Notes under the pieces: model-generated
What the model was told of the DNA's origin: nothing
The model's input: only the letters and a program-made list of their open reading frames with translations
Database searches by the model: none
Translations under genes and position numbers: made by a program
Source of the DNA: Neostapfia colusana
Lineage: Eukaryota > Streptophyta > Magnoliopsida > Poales > Poaceae
Assembly: GCA_030760725.1 (NCBI GenBank)
Contig: JASWHV010000011.1
Coordinates: forward strand, 12,363,501-12,427,500
DNA: 64,000 bases
Direction: 5' to 3'
Shown here: piece after piece, positions 1-11,141 of the stretch
Layout of the letters: the number at the start of each line of letters is the position of its first letter
Position numbering within the stretch: position 1 is the first letter of the stretch

Positions 1-622
1 TTTCTCCGGGGTTGTCCTCTCGTCGTCGACCCCCCACCACCTGCCTCGTCACCCATCTCGCCTATCCCCTCTTCTGTCCGTAGCGCCCTCGCCGATCCTC
101 ACTGGCGCCAGGCTATGGAAGAAGAGTATGCGGCCCTGCTTGTCAACCAGACATGGGACCTTGTTCCCCGTCCTGGTCATGGCAATGTTGTCACGGGCAA
201 GTGGGTGTTCACGCATAAGAAGAGGGCGGATGGGTCTCTGGAGAGGTACAAGGCACGGTGGGTTCTTCGTGGTTTCACGCAGCGCCCCGGCGTCGACTAC
301 GACGAGACCTTCAGCCAGGTTGTGAAGACGGCGATGGTTCACACCGTTCTGTCGCTGGCTCTGTCACGTTTTTGGCCTGTCCACCATCTGGACGTCAAGA
401 ACGCCTTCCTCCATGGGACGCTGACGGAGACGGTGTACTGCAGTCAGCCGACAGGGTTCGTTGATTCAGCCCGTCCAGACATGGTCTGCCGGCTGAACAA
501 GTCCCTTTACGGGCTGAAGCAGGCGCCTCGGGCTTGGTACAGCCGGTTCACCTCCTTCCTGGTCTCGCTCGGCTTCGTCGAGGCCAAGTCGGACACTTCG
601 CTCTTCGTCTACAGGCGTGAGG
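1..622 (+). pseudogene. pol: copia pol fragment: N-terminal half of reverse transcriptase
   Basis: Frame 1 is open from the first base to about 622, with no start codon of its own because it is an internal part of a Gag-Pol polyprotein. The RVT_2-type copia reverse transcriptase is clear: WRQAMEEEYAAL near residue 36, WVFTHKKRADGSLERYKAR, the catalytic-site region LDVKNAFLHGTL (about residues 130-141) and YGLKQAPRAWY. The second catalytic box, YVDD, should follow about 15 residues after LFVYRREGA. It is missing because the frame runs into element A's LTR at 623. The protein resumes at 42168, just before FAMKDLG. The codons are GC-rich. No stop lies in this piece, so the copia was probably intact when A landed. 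The enzyme would copy element RNA into cDNA in cytoplasmic particles. Confidence 0.92.
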
Positions 623-2742
623 GTGCCCAGGATGTTCATCACACATATACACATCATCCACAAACTGAATTTCAGAATATATATATATAACCACGAATAA
701 CAGAGTTTATTGCAATGTCTCATGAGTCTTGGACTCATGCTCACAGTGGAAGTCTTAATATAACAGCGGAAGTCTTCTAACTAATGCGGAAGCAGTCTAA
801 GTAGCAGCGGCGGCTCCATCTCTACTCCATTCCCACAGGCAAGGTTGAGGACATATTACACGCCTAATGCTCCAATTGGTCTTCATAGTAATCTTCTCCT
901 GTTGCTGATGATGAAATAATAATGCAAGTTTGAGTACAATGATGTACTCAGCAAGTGCGGGAAAATATGATACGTAGCTCACAAAAAGGTAGGTATAAGA
1001 AGGCTCATTGCAGAAAGCAAAGTTATTTATCAAAACAATGATAAAACAGCAACTTAACTTTAAGTGAATGTAATCCCAACATGTATTAAAATACCAATCA
1101 TACCTCCATTATGTTCATCACTTTCCATGTCCCAACCAGACATTAATGAACCTTATTCTTGCTCACGAATACCTTCTCATATTCGCTACCATCTCATGAA
1201 TACCATCTCGTATTCGCTACCATTTCATCTCATAAACAATTCCATCTCACACCGAGACCAATCTCGTTGCCATGACTCAACAGTCATGCAACCAATCTTA
1301 TCACCCGGACTCAACAGTCCCGAAAACCAAACCATAACCAAAACCATCCAAAACCATCCCAAAATAACCATCCAACTAATCATGGAAGTTGGCCAGGCGC
1401 TCGTGACCGTAAGCTCGTCCATCATGATAGTTTTAGACTTTGTAGAGTTTGCACCTCTTTACCCACAAGTTTGTGATTTCGTCACCCATTAGTGACTGCA
1501 GAACCTCCATTATACCAGTACACAACCATCGGTGTATGGCCAAGAGATCACAAAATAGCCTTTACAAAGGAGCTACTAGATGTATAGACTCACTAAGGTT
1601 TCACCGGCGGGCTAAAATCTCCAATTCTCTCACCCACGGGCCCCCACTTGTGCCATGCAGTTCCCAGGGCAGTCCTCACTCGACTCCCATTCCCCGCGCC
1701 TTCCACGGTCCATAACAATCTAGCAACTTACCTAATTACTCAGCTAAGCCGCACCCATACTTGGCCTTGTGGTGGCACTATTATCCTGGCATGTGCTCGC
1801 ATGAACCGGTCCTTAGATCTACGGCAAGTAAACCACCATCTCATTCTACCTCATTCATAAACCCAGGCTTTACTAGATCTCCCTCCGATCCATGTTTATT
1901 AACAACATCAGTTTCTCATCATTCTTACGAGTGCAGTTAGCTAGACACATCTATCTCGCTTCCCGTAATCCCATGGACTCAGCGAAGCATAAAAGCAAAA
2001 ACCATACCCGACTCATAAACTTCCCCGGTGACAAGGGTGGTTTAACCAAAACTAGTAAACTCCTATAAAAGGGTTTCCCATCATGTTTGACTCAGCACAC
2101 ACACCTTTTCGCAAAAACAAAATAGTTTTCCAAAACATAGGATCAATATGGTCAAGGGTCACTTGCCTTGTTTTTGCTGTTCCGGTTGCTCAAAATCTTG
2201 TTGTTGTAGTCCGTCGTAGATAGCTCCCTGAGCTTGTCCTTCTATACATGATCACGCACATACAAGATTCACAATAATCAGTATCATGCACAAACTTTAA
2301 CTAGGTGCGATGATGTACATGCATGCAATTCCTATGATACAGTTCTTATTAGATCGGTTGTACGTGTCCTTGTATGTTTGCATGGGTTTTACGATGAACA
2401 GAGTTGTAGAGATCAATTGTGGACGTGGCGATGATCTTGACTTAGTTCAAACCGATCAACAAGTGATCTGTCCATGAAAAAGCTTCTGTTCGAAAGGAAT
2501 CAAAGAACAGATGCAAACAAAATGCGATGATGTCGTAAGGTGGTATTGGAGGCCTACCTTATGTTCTTCTTGGTATCGGGGTCCTTTCTCCTTTCAAGAC
2601 AGATCATTGGGGCTTTTTTCAGGCGATCTCCCTCGCCCGAACTCCGGTGAAGGGTTTATTCGGCGAGCTGGGGCTAGGGCTCTAAGTCATCGGCTCAGAA
2701 GGTGGAAAAGAAGTTTGTGGTTTCGGCAAAAGGTTCTGGGTT

Positions 2743-2751
2743 CTATTTATA
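2743..2751 (-). promoter_or_regulatory. TATA-like box in A 3' LTR
   Basis: The minus strand reads TATAAATAG, about 210 bp downstream of the G-box array in the LTR's own orientation. The same motif is kept at 41204-41196 in the 5' LTR. Placement in U3, after the repeat array and well before the AATAAA signal, fits a core promoter. No start site is mapped. Confidence 0.6.
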
Positions 2752-2963
2752 ATCGGGAAGAGAAGAGTTCTAATCTGATTGGACTTCGAATAGGAGTCCC
2801 ATTCAAACTGTTTTTAGATATTAACAACTTATCCTAGATTGATTCGGTGCGGTAACATTGTGGAAATTGTGTCGGTTTCCTCCCATACCGTTATTCCCAC
2901 GCGTACAGAAGCAAAAACCGCTCGAGAACTCGTTACCTCCACGGTGATGAGCTCCGGAAGCTC

Positions 2964-3564
2964 CACGTGTCCATCGGGGGCCTGGTCTCCCCCTTTCCAC
3001 AGAGACGAGCTCCAGTTGTACCGCGTGTCAAGCGGGCGAGACCTCCCTCTTCTTTGGAGGTGAGCTCCGCCTGCGCCACGTGTCTGGTGGGTCGGGACCT
3101 CCCCTCTCAATAGAGGCGAGCTCCGCGAACGCCACATGTCAGTTTCCGGACCTCCCTTCTCTTCGGAGGTGAGCTCCGATATTGCCACGTGTCCTAGCAG
3201 CTCCAGACTTCCTTTCTCCTCAGAGACAGGCTCCGAGGTTGACACGTGTCCAATAGTGACGGACCTCCCAGAGATAAGCTCCAGAGGTGACACGTATCCA
3301 GTAGTGTCGGACCTCCTGGAGGTGAGCTCCGAGAGCGACATGTGTCTAGCGAGGCCGGACCTCTCGGAGGTGAGCTCTGAGAGCGACATGTGTCCCGCGT
3401 GGCTGGTCCTCTCTTTTCCGCGGTGACTAGCTCCGCAGTCGACACGTGTCCTTCGGTACTGGCCTCACTCCTCTGCAGAGGCTAGCTCTGGGGGCAACAC
3501 GTGTCCCACGGGGTCAGATCTCTCCCCCTTTTTGCGGGGATGAGCCCCGAGTCTGTCACGTAGC
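2964..3564 (-). repeat. G-box tandem array in A 3' LTR (12 degenerate units)
   Basis: Twelve units of roughly 48-60 bp can be anchored on CACGTGTC or one-to-two-base variants of it; six anchors are exact. Each unit also carries GACCTCC followed by GGAGGTGAGCTCCG, so each can fold as a short hairpin. CACGTG is the plant G-box, bound by bZIP and bHLH factors. The array sits in U3, upstream of the TATA-like box. The 5' LTR holds the homologous array at 41417-42017. Confidence 0.85.
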
Positions 3565-3714
3565 CAATTTAGCAGCTGGAGTTGTCTTCGGCACTTTCTG
3601 TAAACTGGAATATGCTCCTTTTGGCTAACTTTTTGACTCTTTCTTGGTTTCAATCTTATAAAAATGTTTACGAACATAAATATATGCAGAAATCAAAAGA
3701 ATGAGGGTGTCACA

Positions 3715-3753
3715 AATCTACCCCCCTTAAATTGAATCTCGCCCTCGAGATTC
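3715..3753 (-). promoter_or_regulatory. Polypurine tract of A with upstream palindrome
   Basis: Next to the 3' LTR the minus strand reads TTAAGGGGGGTAGATT (3730-3715), the plus-strand primer for reverse transcription. Just upstream, 3753-3734 is an inverted repeat GAATCTCG-AGGG-CGAGATTC. Equivalent palindromes precede the polypurine tracts of B, C and D. Confidence 0.85.
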
Positions 3754-3777
3754 GATAGTAGAGAATAAATGAGGGAA

Positions 3778-3833
3778 TTATGTCTTGATGTCTTCTTCAT
3801 GCTCCCATGTGGCTTCAGCTTCGGTGTGATGGC
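3778..3833 (-). pseudogene. pol: A pol C-terminus: end of chromodomain
   Basis: The minus strand encodes EAEATWEHEEDIKT and then TAA (3780-3778). This is the tryptophan-bearing end of a chromodomain, as found at the C-terminus of chromovirus integrases. It continues from 18435 across element C. Counting one copy of C's 5-bp duplication, the two pieces are out of frame by one base, so a base was lost at or near the insertion site. The chromodomain is thought to steer integration to heterochromatin. Confidence 0.75.
3829..3833. repeat. Target-site duplication of C, left copy (ATGGC)
   Basis: ATGGC directly precedes the LTR at 3834 and recurs at 18430-18434 directly after the other LTR. A 5-bp duplication is standard for Ty3/gypsy integration. 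Confidence 0.93.
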
Positions 3834-4091
3834 TGTGGCGGACCGGGATCCGCTCATCCAGGATCGCAGAGGGTGGTGCCGCGCGATGCGACACCCGACA
3901 GCACACGTCATAAGAACACATTATATTACATGGGAAAAACAAACTGAATGTACAAAGTAGTACACTTCTCAGTTACAAACTAAGGTCTTTATTACACAGC
4001 GGAAGTTTCTTTTGTTCATCTCACGGCCGCCTATCTAGCAAAAGTCGGTTGCCCATCCCTAGGGCAACCCACACTAGCTGCACGTCTCAGC

Positions 4092-5292
4092 TCAGCGCGG
4101 CGTGTACGGCTCCCACTCAGCCGTGGTCCCCGACGGAGGGTAACCCTCGCCGGTGGACTCGTACTCCGAGTCTGTGGGTGGCTCCTCACCTGAAAAACAC
4201 TTAAGCAGCAACCATGAGCACGAAGGCTCAGCAAGGCTTAACCGACTCACCTAAGCATGAAACTCTACATGAGGTGTACCATGACATAGGATAGCAATGT
4301 TGCAGCAAATGGACACGCCTACAAGTTCATCCTTAGTTCATCTTTTAGCAACAAGTTAACGGTTCATAAAGCTGAAATTTAGTGAGCAATATTTGGTGGC
4401 ACACATGTAACAATACAATTATATCATAACAGCAATATTGAATCATAACATTTCATTCATTAATCTACGTTACAACACAGTGAACAAGCGGTACTCGTCA
4501 CTGCGAGGGACGGCGAATCGACTCGATATACACCTGCAGGGAAACCCAAAGATCACGTCACGTACGCCCACCCGTGGAGCTGCACAGCACGCTCACTCGA
4601 TGTCGTACGGAACAACCTTTTACCCCAACAACCCAAACGTCGAACCGGTCGCACCGAAACGAGCAGGAGGTTCCCCACACGGAGCATCTCTCTATGCCCG
4701 TTGGCAGATTTCCACCTTGCTGCCCTCAGCCTACACCTATAAATCGGTGCGTTATGCCTCGACGCCCGGAGGTTTAGGCTACATCGGTTTATCGGGGCCC
4801 ATATATCCGATATGCCTTCGGTACGTTCAATACTTGTTCAGAAGGGCCGCACACGGATCGGTCCTCATTGACACGGGCAGGGCCGCGCACACTAGACTTC
4901 CCCTTGCTGCGCCCTAGCCCCTGCCTAGTCTCATTTTCATTACTAAAGTGATCTCACATCACTCAACCGAACCCGTGTGTCCCAATGCCTATCTCGCGAG
5001 TAGATTCCAACTACTCGACTTGTACCGAAGTCCTATGAATCATTAAGCATAGCCTGTCTACTCGAGGTCTTAGACACTACCCTCGCTCTTAGGGGAAAGT
5101 TCTGGTTATGCAAGTGGGGTTTCATTCATCCTATACCTAATGCACATACATACTTCATATGACACATGTAAACAAAGTAAGACTTATAAAAGGTTAATGC
5201 AAACCGGGGCCTGCCTTGTTGCTGCTGGTCAGTAGTTAGCTCTTCTTCCGGAAGGAGGAGGTCCAGCACTTCCGGAGTCTCTTCTTCAGTGA
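4092..5292 (-). CDS. Candidate two-exon acidic ORF inside C 3' LTR
   Basis: Exon 1 (5292-5215, 78 nt) follows a possible acceptor GTGTAG and encodes TPEVLDLLLPEEEL followed by a glutamine run. It ends at CAACAAG, followed by GCAGGC. Exon 2 (4189-4092, 98 nt) follows TTTTTCAG, encodes GEEPPTDSEYES at its start and EWEPYTPR at its end, then TGA. Joining them across a 1025-nt GC-AG intron keeps one frame. Using the nearest GT donor instead gives an immediate stop. The upstream start exon is not identified, so the protein is incomplete. The same arrangement occurs in B and E with different exon lengths but the same phase. Function unknown; RNA evidence is lacking. Confidence 0.45.
4997..5017 (-). 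other. Conserved stem-loop in C 3' LTR
   Basis: CGAGTAG and CTACTCG form a 7-bp stem around a 7-nt loop. The equivalent place in B (22949-22968), D (53647-53666) and E keeps the stem while the loop sequence differs. This suggests an RNA structure in the LTR transcript, possibly for packaging or dimerisation. Confidence 0.55.
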
Positions 5293-6033
5293 CTACACGT
5301 TTATGAAATACTACATGTTAATTTAAATGCAATGTGTGAACTCAAATACATAATTGCTAATAACTCTGGCTAGCCCTCCCCTTTGGTTCTGAAATTTTTA
5401 TGGTGGATTGGTAGGGTCCTAACCAGAGTTGTGACCAAGTTTTATTTGAAACAAAGTACAATTGAACCTTGTACAAATAAAAGCCTCTTTGGTCGATAAT
5501 TGAGCCTCTAAGTAATTCCAGGGTTTTTCATGGCTCCCACCATTACTTTCTGGAAACTAGAGTTTAGGACGGTTCTAATGGAGTTGGTGTCATGTCATTT
5601 GAAGAATTCTACAGAAAGTTATGTCCTAATTAAGATTGGAGAAAATCTGAAAAATGTTTCTGTACATCTTTCTATTTTCACTGGGCAGTTCCCTTAATCA
5701 CCCAATTAGGGTAACTAAATGAACTTGGATGAGTCTGAAAATTTTACTGGGATTCAGGGATTTTCCAATGAACCTCTCAGCCAAATTTCAAATTTTTTCA
5801 TAAAGTAGTTCTCCAGATAAAATTCCCAACAGTTTAAATTTAGGGATTTAATTCTGGAAAACTATTCACTTTCATGAGCTGCATTTGGTATTGCTGGAAA
5901 GTGCTCAGAGAGCTGAATCCAACAAAATTTGGTTCACTCGATTTGGAGCCTTCTAGCCAAAGTTATGAGGATTTGAAGTTTGGAAGAATTCTGAAAATCG
6001 GGGGAAAAGTTTAAACTCTCGGGGCCCGCGGGG

Positions 6034-6110
6034 ACACGTGTCGAGCGCGGAGGTGTCCGGCACACCGGGGATACCACACGTGTCGAGCGCGGAGGTGTCC
6101 GGCACACCGG
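6034..6110 (-). repeat. 35-bp tandem duplication in the GC-rich core of C LTR
   Basis: A 35-bp unit starting ACACGTGTCGAGCGCGG occurs at 6034-6068 and again at 6076-6110 with a 7-bp spacer. Both copies also occur in the other LTR (16541-16575 and 16583-16617), so the duplication predates this insertion. Each unit carries an ACACGTGT palindrome with an ACGT core. Confidence 0.85.
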
Positions 6111-7900
6111 AGCTCACAGGGTATTTGCGCGCCTGCCCAGCCGATCCCCGGCCACACCCGATCCCGATTTAAATTCTTCAGCCGCTGACACGTGGGCCAG
6201 CCGGCTTCGTCTTCCTCCCGCCGTTCTCTCGCGCCCGCGCCGCCGACCTCGGCGGAGCAGACCCGGGGCTCGCCGCTGCCAGACCTCCCATGGTCTAAAA
6301 ATCACCGCCAGGGGGGAACACGTCGGTGGTGACAGGTCGGGGTGGGGGTGACCGGAAATAGCTCGGCGACGTGCCGCGGCCTCGGTTGAGGTTCGACACC
6401 GTCGACCGTGGTTTCTAAACACGCCAACACCTCGAACAAATGGCCCTACAGCATCAGTGTACCTCTAGGATGCTCGACAAGGTGTCAAAAGGGTTCAGGG
6501 ATGGCGGCAAGTCAGTCGGCACCGTGTGACCGACCGTGCCCGCCATGACCGCCCTCGATCGAGCTCGAAATTCATCACTCCTAGACAGTTTCACGCTACG
6601 GATGCAGAAAAGAACTTGATCGCCGGCTAGTCCAGCGTTTATGTGCAAGATTTCATGACCTCCGAAAGATCAGAGAGCGAGAATTTAAAGAAACCGTACC
6701 GGAAGCTCGGTTTACGGTCGCCGGAGCAAAAACTGGAAATTCTCTGCGGATTCTTCACGGTTGGCTTCCAAACTTGGAGGAGAGCAGCACGGTGGTCGCG
6801 CGCTCCTGTTGCTTCTCTCGCTGGACCGTGAAAACGCCTGTGGAATGCTGCCCACGGGCGCCTGACTCTCGGCTGAGGCTAGGTCGCCGCGGTGGCGATC
6901 GTCTTTGGGCAAAGGAGGTCGGAGCTCGAGGTTTCTGGCGTTGGAGAGGTGGAGTGCGAGCTCAGGTGGCTGTCTAGCAGCTCAGGGACGAAGGAGGAGA
7001 TGGTTTTGCTGGTTTTCCCGATTGAGCAGAGAGCTGTGGCGAGAAACAATGCCGCTGCTCAGGTTTGCCTGCAAAAAGATAAAGCCGGCCGACTCCTGCT
7101 CGGCTGAGGCGGTGCCGGTCGCGTGGGGGCGTGAGCCAGCCGCCCTGGGCGCCAGCGCGCGGAGAGGGAAGCAGCTGGTGGCGCCGGTAGCTGCTCGGTG
7201 GCACAGCCGACAGCTGCTCGGTGGAATTTCCCACCGAGACTCTGACTTTGGGTGCAAGTTTCTCCTTCTCCCCTCTATGACATGTGGGTCCCACCAGGGG
7301 TTTTAACCTCTGAAATTTACTCCTAATTACTGTTGTAAACAGTGAGCCCCATAATACCCCTGGTGATTCAAATTATTCACCCCTGAGCCATTTGAATTGA
7401 ATAAAATTCAAATTGGGTTCGGTTTGAGTGAATTTCAGCACAAGTTCAGTTTTGAATTCAAATAAAGTTTGAATTCGTCCCACTTAGCTCATGTCAAGAT
7501 CAACTCCAAATGGAGTGAAAATTGGTGTGTGAGCTCACAAAAATGTGCTGAATAAGAATATGCCTCCCATTTTTAAATTCATGGGATAAAAACAGTTTAA
7601 ATTTGAATGTGGTTTCAAACTGTCCTCTTTCTATCTATACCCAAAATGACCTCAAAAAGGTTTTGAATTTGGGTGAAACTTGGCATGGACATCCTTAGCA
7701 ATGTGTAGGAGTTTTCATAAGTCCAGCCCACCTATATCACATGTGGGAAATACCACTTTTGCAATATGTGAGTTTGTTCTCTAATTAGCATGTTGATGGT
7801 GGTTACATGCTCTTCATTTGTGTTCATCATCTTTCCTCAAATGAGGTGTGTGGTGTGGTGATGAACACTTCAAATGTGTGCCAAAACATAGGCCCTTACA

Positions 7901-7935
7901 CTCCTCCCCCCGTAAAAGAATCTCGTCCGGAGATT
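7901..7935 (-). promoter_or_regulatory. Polypurine tract of C with upstream palindrome
   Basis: The minus strand reads ACGGGGGGAGGAG directly before the LTR start at 7900. The palindrome AATCTC-CGGAC-GAGATT sits just upstream (7935-7919), as in A, B and D. Confidence 0.85.
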
Positions 7936-10900
7936 ACAAAAGAAGGGATAGCGATGTAGTAGGGACATACCCGTGTTGAGAAGCCATGAACTCCGGGTAA
8001 TTTGAGCGAAGGAATTCCTCGCTCTCCCATGTCGCTTCTTCCACGGTGTGGTTACTCCAGAGGATCTTGTACCACAACATTCTGCTACGCGTGGTTCGGG
8101 CTTTCTCATCAAGAATTTCCACCGGATACTCATCATATTTTAAATCCGGTTTCAGCTCGCTGATGTCTTCGGTAGGAACAGCAGCTTTATGCTTCAAACA
8201 TTTTCGCAGTTGCGAAACATGGAAAACATCATGGACACCAGCCAGGGATGCCGGTAGCTCCAATCTATACGCTGCTGGTCCACACTTCTCGGTGATAGCG
8301 TAGGGTCCAATAAAACGGGGAGCGAGCTTCCCCTTCACACCGAACCGGTGCACGCCCTTCATCGGATACACGCGCAGTTACATGTGTTCCCCAACGTCAA
8401 AATACAACGGTCTACGCCTCTTATCAGCGTAGCTCTTCTGTCGGGATTGAGCGGCCTTCAAATTGGCTTGAATTGTCCGAACGCGCTCTTCGGCGTCGTT
8501 CACCACATCAACCCCGAATGTGACCATTTCACCGGACTCGCACCAATTTAATGGGGTGCGACATTTGCGACCGTAGAGAGCTTCCTAGGGTGCCATCTTG
8601 ATACTCGCCTGATAGCCGTTGTTGTACGAGAATTCCGCCAATGGTAGGTGATCATCCCAGTTCCTACCATGGTGGATGGCACATGCTCTCAACATGTCTT
8701 CTAATACTTGATTCACCCTCTCTGTTTGGCCATCTGACTGAGGGTGATAGGCGGAGCTCTTGATCAACTTAGTACCCAATGCAGCGTGTAGCTGCTCCCA
8801 TAAGCGAGATACAAATAATGCACCTCGATCTGAGACGATGGTCTTGGGCACCCCGTATAGGCATAGAATCTTCGCTATGATAGCTCCGCATATTTGCCGG
8901 CATTGTAACGTGTATTCACCGGAATGAAGTGAGCCGTCTTGGTTAACCGATCAACGATTACCCATATGGAATCATGCTTGTTGGATGTTAGGGGTAATCC
9001 CACAATGAAATCCATGCTCACATCTTCCCATTTCCATGCCGGGATCTTCAGGGGTTGCAACAGCCTTGATTTCTTCATGTGATCAGCTTTCACTCGTCTA
9101 CACGTATCGCACTCATATACGTACTTAGCTACCTCCCGCTTCATCCGTGTCCACCAAAATTTCTTTTTCAAATCTTGGTACATTTTGTTGCTACCCGGAT
9201 GAATGGAGTACTTGGACAAGTGAGCTTCATCGAAGATTTTCTTCCTCAGTTCCATGTCCCGGGGTACGACTATGCGGTCGTTGAACCATAGCGTCCCCCC
9301 ATCATCCTTCCGGAAACATTTAATCTCTCCATTGTCTATCCGTCTCCGGAGATGTGCCATTCCTTTATCATCTTTCCGAGCTGCAATGATGTCCTCCCTA
9401 ATAGTAGGGATGAGGGCAAGATTGTACAGCGACCCATAAGGAACCAAGTATAAACTTGGCTCTTCCTCCTCCACCGGTGTAATGGTGAGGTGATGGACAT
9501 GTGATTTCCGACTCAGCGTGTCGGCGACCACATTCGCCTTGCCAGGGTGGTAGTGAATCTCAATCTCATAGTATTTGATCAGCTCTAACCACCTCCTTTG
9601 CCTCATGTTCAGCTCCTTCTGAGTGAAAATATATTTTAAGCTCTTGTGGTCGGTGTAGAGATGCACTAGATTCCCCAGGAGGTAGTGCCTCCACATTTTC
9701 AGCGCCAAAACCACTGCAGCAAGCTCAAGATCATGCGTGGGATAATGCTGCTCATGGTTCCGAAGTTGGCGTGAGCCATATGCGACCACACGTCCTTCCT
9801 GCATCAACACGCAGCCGAGCCCAATACCAGACGCGTCACAATACACGTCGAAGGGCTTTGTTGTATCCGGCTGAGCTAATACCGGGGCTGTTGTGAGATG
9901 CTTCACCAATGCTTGGAACGCTCCTTCACACGCCGTGTTCCAAACATACTTCGTCCCTTTCTTAAGCAATTCTATCATCGGCTTAGCGAGCTTGGAGAAT
10001 CTTGGAATGAATCTCCTATAGTATCCCGCTAAACCGAAGAAGCTTCTGACTTCATGAACTGAAGTGGGAGCTTTCCATTTCAGCACTTGCTCTATTTTGC
10101 TTGGGTCAACCGCAATGCCTTCCGCGGAGATGATATGCCCCAAGAATGGCACTTGGCTGATCCAAAACTCACATTTGCTGAACTTGGCGTAGAGCTTGTG
10201 GTCTCGCAATCGTTGAAGAACGATTCCTAAGTGTTCGGCATGTTCGTCTTCTGTCTTGGAGTACACCAAGATATCGTCGATGAACACTACCACGAACTTG
10301 TCCAGCTCCGGCATGAACACCGAGTTCATGAGATACGTGAAATGGGCTGGAGCATTTGTAGACCAAAGGACATGACGAGATATTCATATAGTCCATATCT
10401 CGTCGAGAAGGCCGTCTTCGGGATATTCTCCGCCCGGATCTTGATCTGGTGATATCCAGAGCGAAGGTCCATCTTTGAGAATACACTTGCACCCACAAGT
10501 TGATCAAACAATATGTCGATGCGGGGCAGTGGGTACTTATTCTTGATGGTGACGGCGTTGAGCGGCCGGTAGTCTACACACAGCCTCAGGGTTTCATCTT
10601 TCTTCTTCACGAACAGCGCCGAGCATCCCCAAGGCGAGGAACTCGGCCTAATGAAACCCTTGCTCAACAGATCATTGAGCTGTTCTTTCAGTTCTGCCAG
10701 CTCATTTGGAGCCATCTTGTATGGTTTCCGTGATATGGGCATAGTCCCTGGTGCGAGCTCAATCTTGAACTCGACATCCCACTCAGGTGGCATGCCCGGT
10801 AGATCATCCGGGAACACGTCGGGATACTCCCGGACTACGGGGATGTCTTCTAACTTGAAAGCCTCAGCACTATTGATCGCTGAAACCTCTCTGACTGGAT

Positions 10901-11141
10901 TATCTAATAGGAGGGACTGCGGACGGTGTAATGGGGAGTTGAGGTGAACCGTCCGTGTTAAAGTTTCCAGGACAGCGCCATGGTAGATTAGGCATGACAT
11001 TCCCAAGATTGCATCAATCTTCTGCCCCCCTAAGATAATCATAGTGGTGGGATATATCTTCCCACCTAAGCACAGTGGTGCTTTTGGAACCATCATAGTT
11101 GCTGAATCTTTCCTCATGGTGAGCAGATCATATAAGAACAC
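7934..11141 (-). pseudogene. pol: pol of element C: RT, RNase H, integrase, chromodomain (disabled)
   Basis: Reading down the minus strand: protease tail and RT entry (IPVVREYPDVFPDDLPGMPP), RT with CVDYRPLNAVTIKNKYPLP, MDLRSGYHQIKI and the catalytic FIDDILVYSK; RNase H with YCDASG, the glutamate in DLELAAVV and YTDHKSLKYI; integrase zinc-binding region (HLSKYSIHPG to ECDTCRRVK); the DDE core (MDFIVGLP, IVSDRGALF, NQVLEDML); then a chromodomain ending VEEATWESEEFLRSNYPEF. Lesions: a single-base frameshift after VMSFGL (about 10365), another at about 8876, TAG at 8587-8585 and TAA near 8379, plus a frame change from gag-protease near 11120. It is homologous to B and D pol. Its protein could not be made whole, though RNA could be mobilised in trans. 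Confidence 0.92.

Larger units (their letters stand above)
623..3714 (-). repeat. 3' LTR of element A (5' terminal bases at the 623 end deleted)
   Basis: This copy matches 39049-42167 along its whole length in the same orientation. On the minus strand it starts TGTGACACCC at 3714 and runs to about 623, where the last 55 or so bases present in the other LTR (38994-39048) are missing. It contains a G-box repeat array (2964-3564), a TATA-like box (2751-2743) and an AATAAA signal on the minus strand at 711-706. That gives the expected U3, R and U5 order. Frames open inside it are not conserved as protein and are repeat artefacts. No gene is seen. Confidence 0.92.
3834..7900 (-). repeat. 3' LTR of element C
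   Basis: On the minus strand it starts TGTAAGGGCC at 7900 and ends GGTCCGCCACA at 3834. The start-side half (about 5340-7900, U3) closely matches B's LTR. The end-side half (3834-5330) matches solo LTR F instead. It holds an AT-rich U3, a GC-rich core (about 6020-7280), a candidate spliced acidic reading frame (5292-4092) and an AATAAA signal on the minus strand at 3993-3988. Confidence 0.95.

Noticed and set aside
6454..6648. 64-codon frame conserved between C and B LTRs (also 16983-17177 and 32772-32966)
   Set aside because: The LTRs are similar at the nucleotide level here, so conservation is not evidence of coding. One B copy (near 21340) is interrupted. It could be an unrecognised first exon, but I cannot support it.
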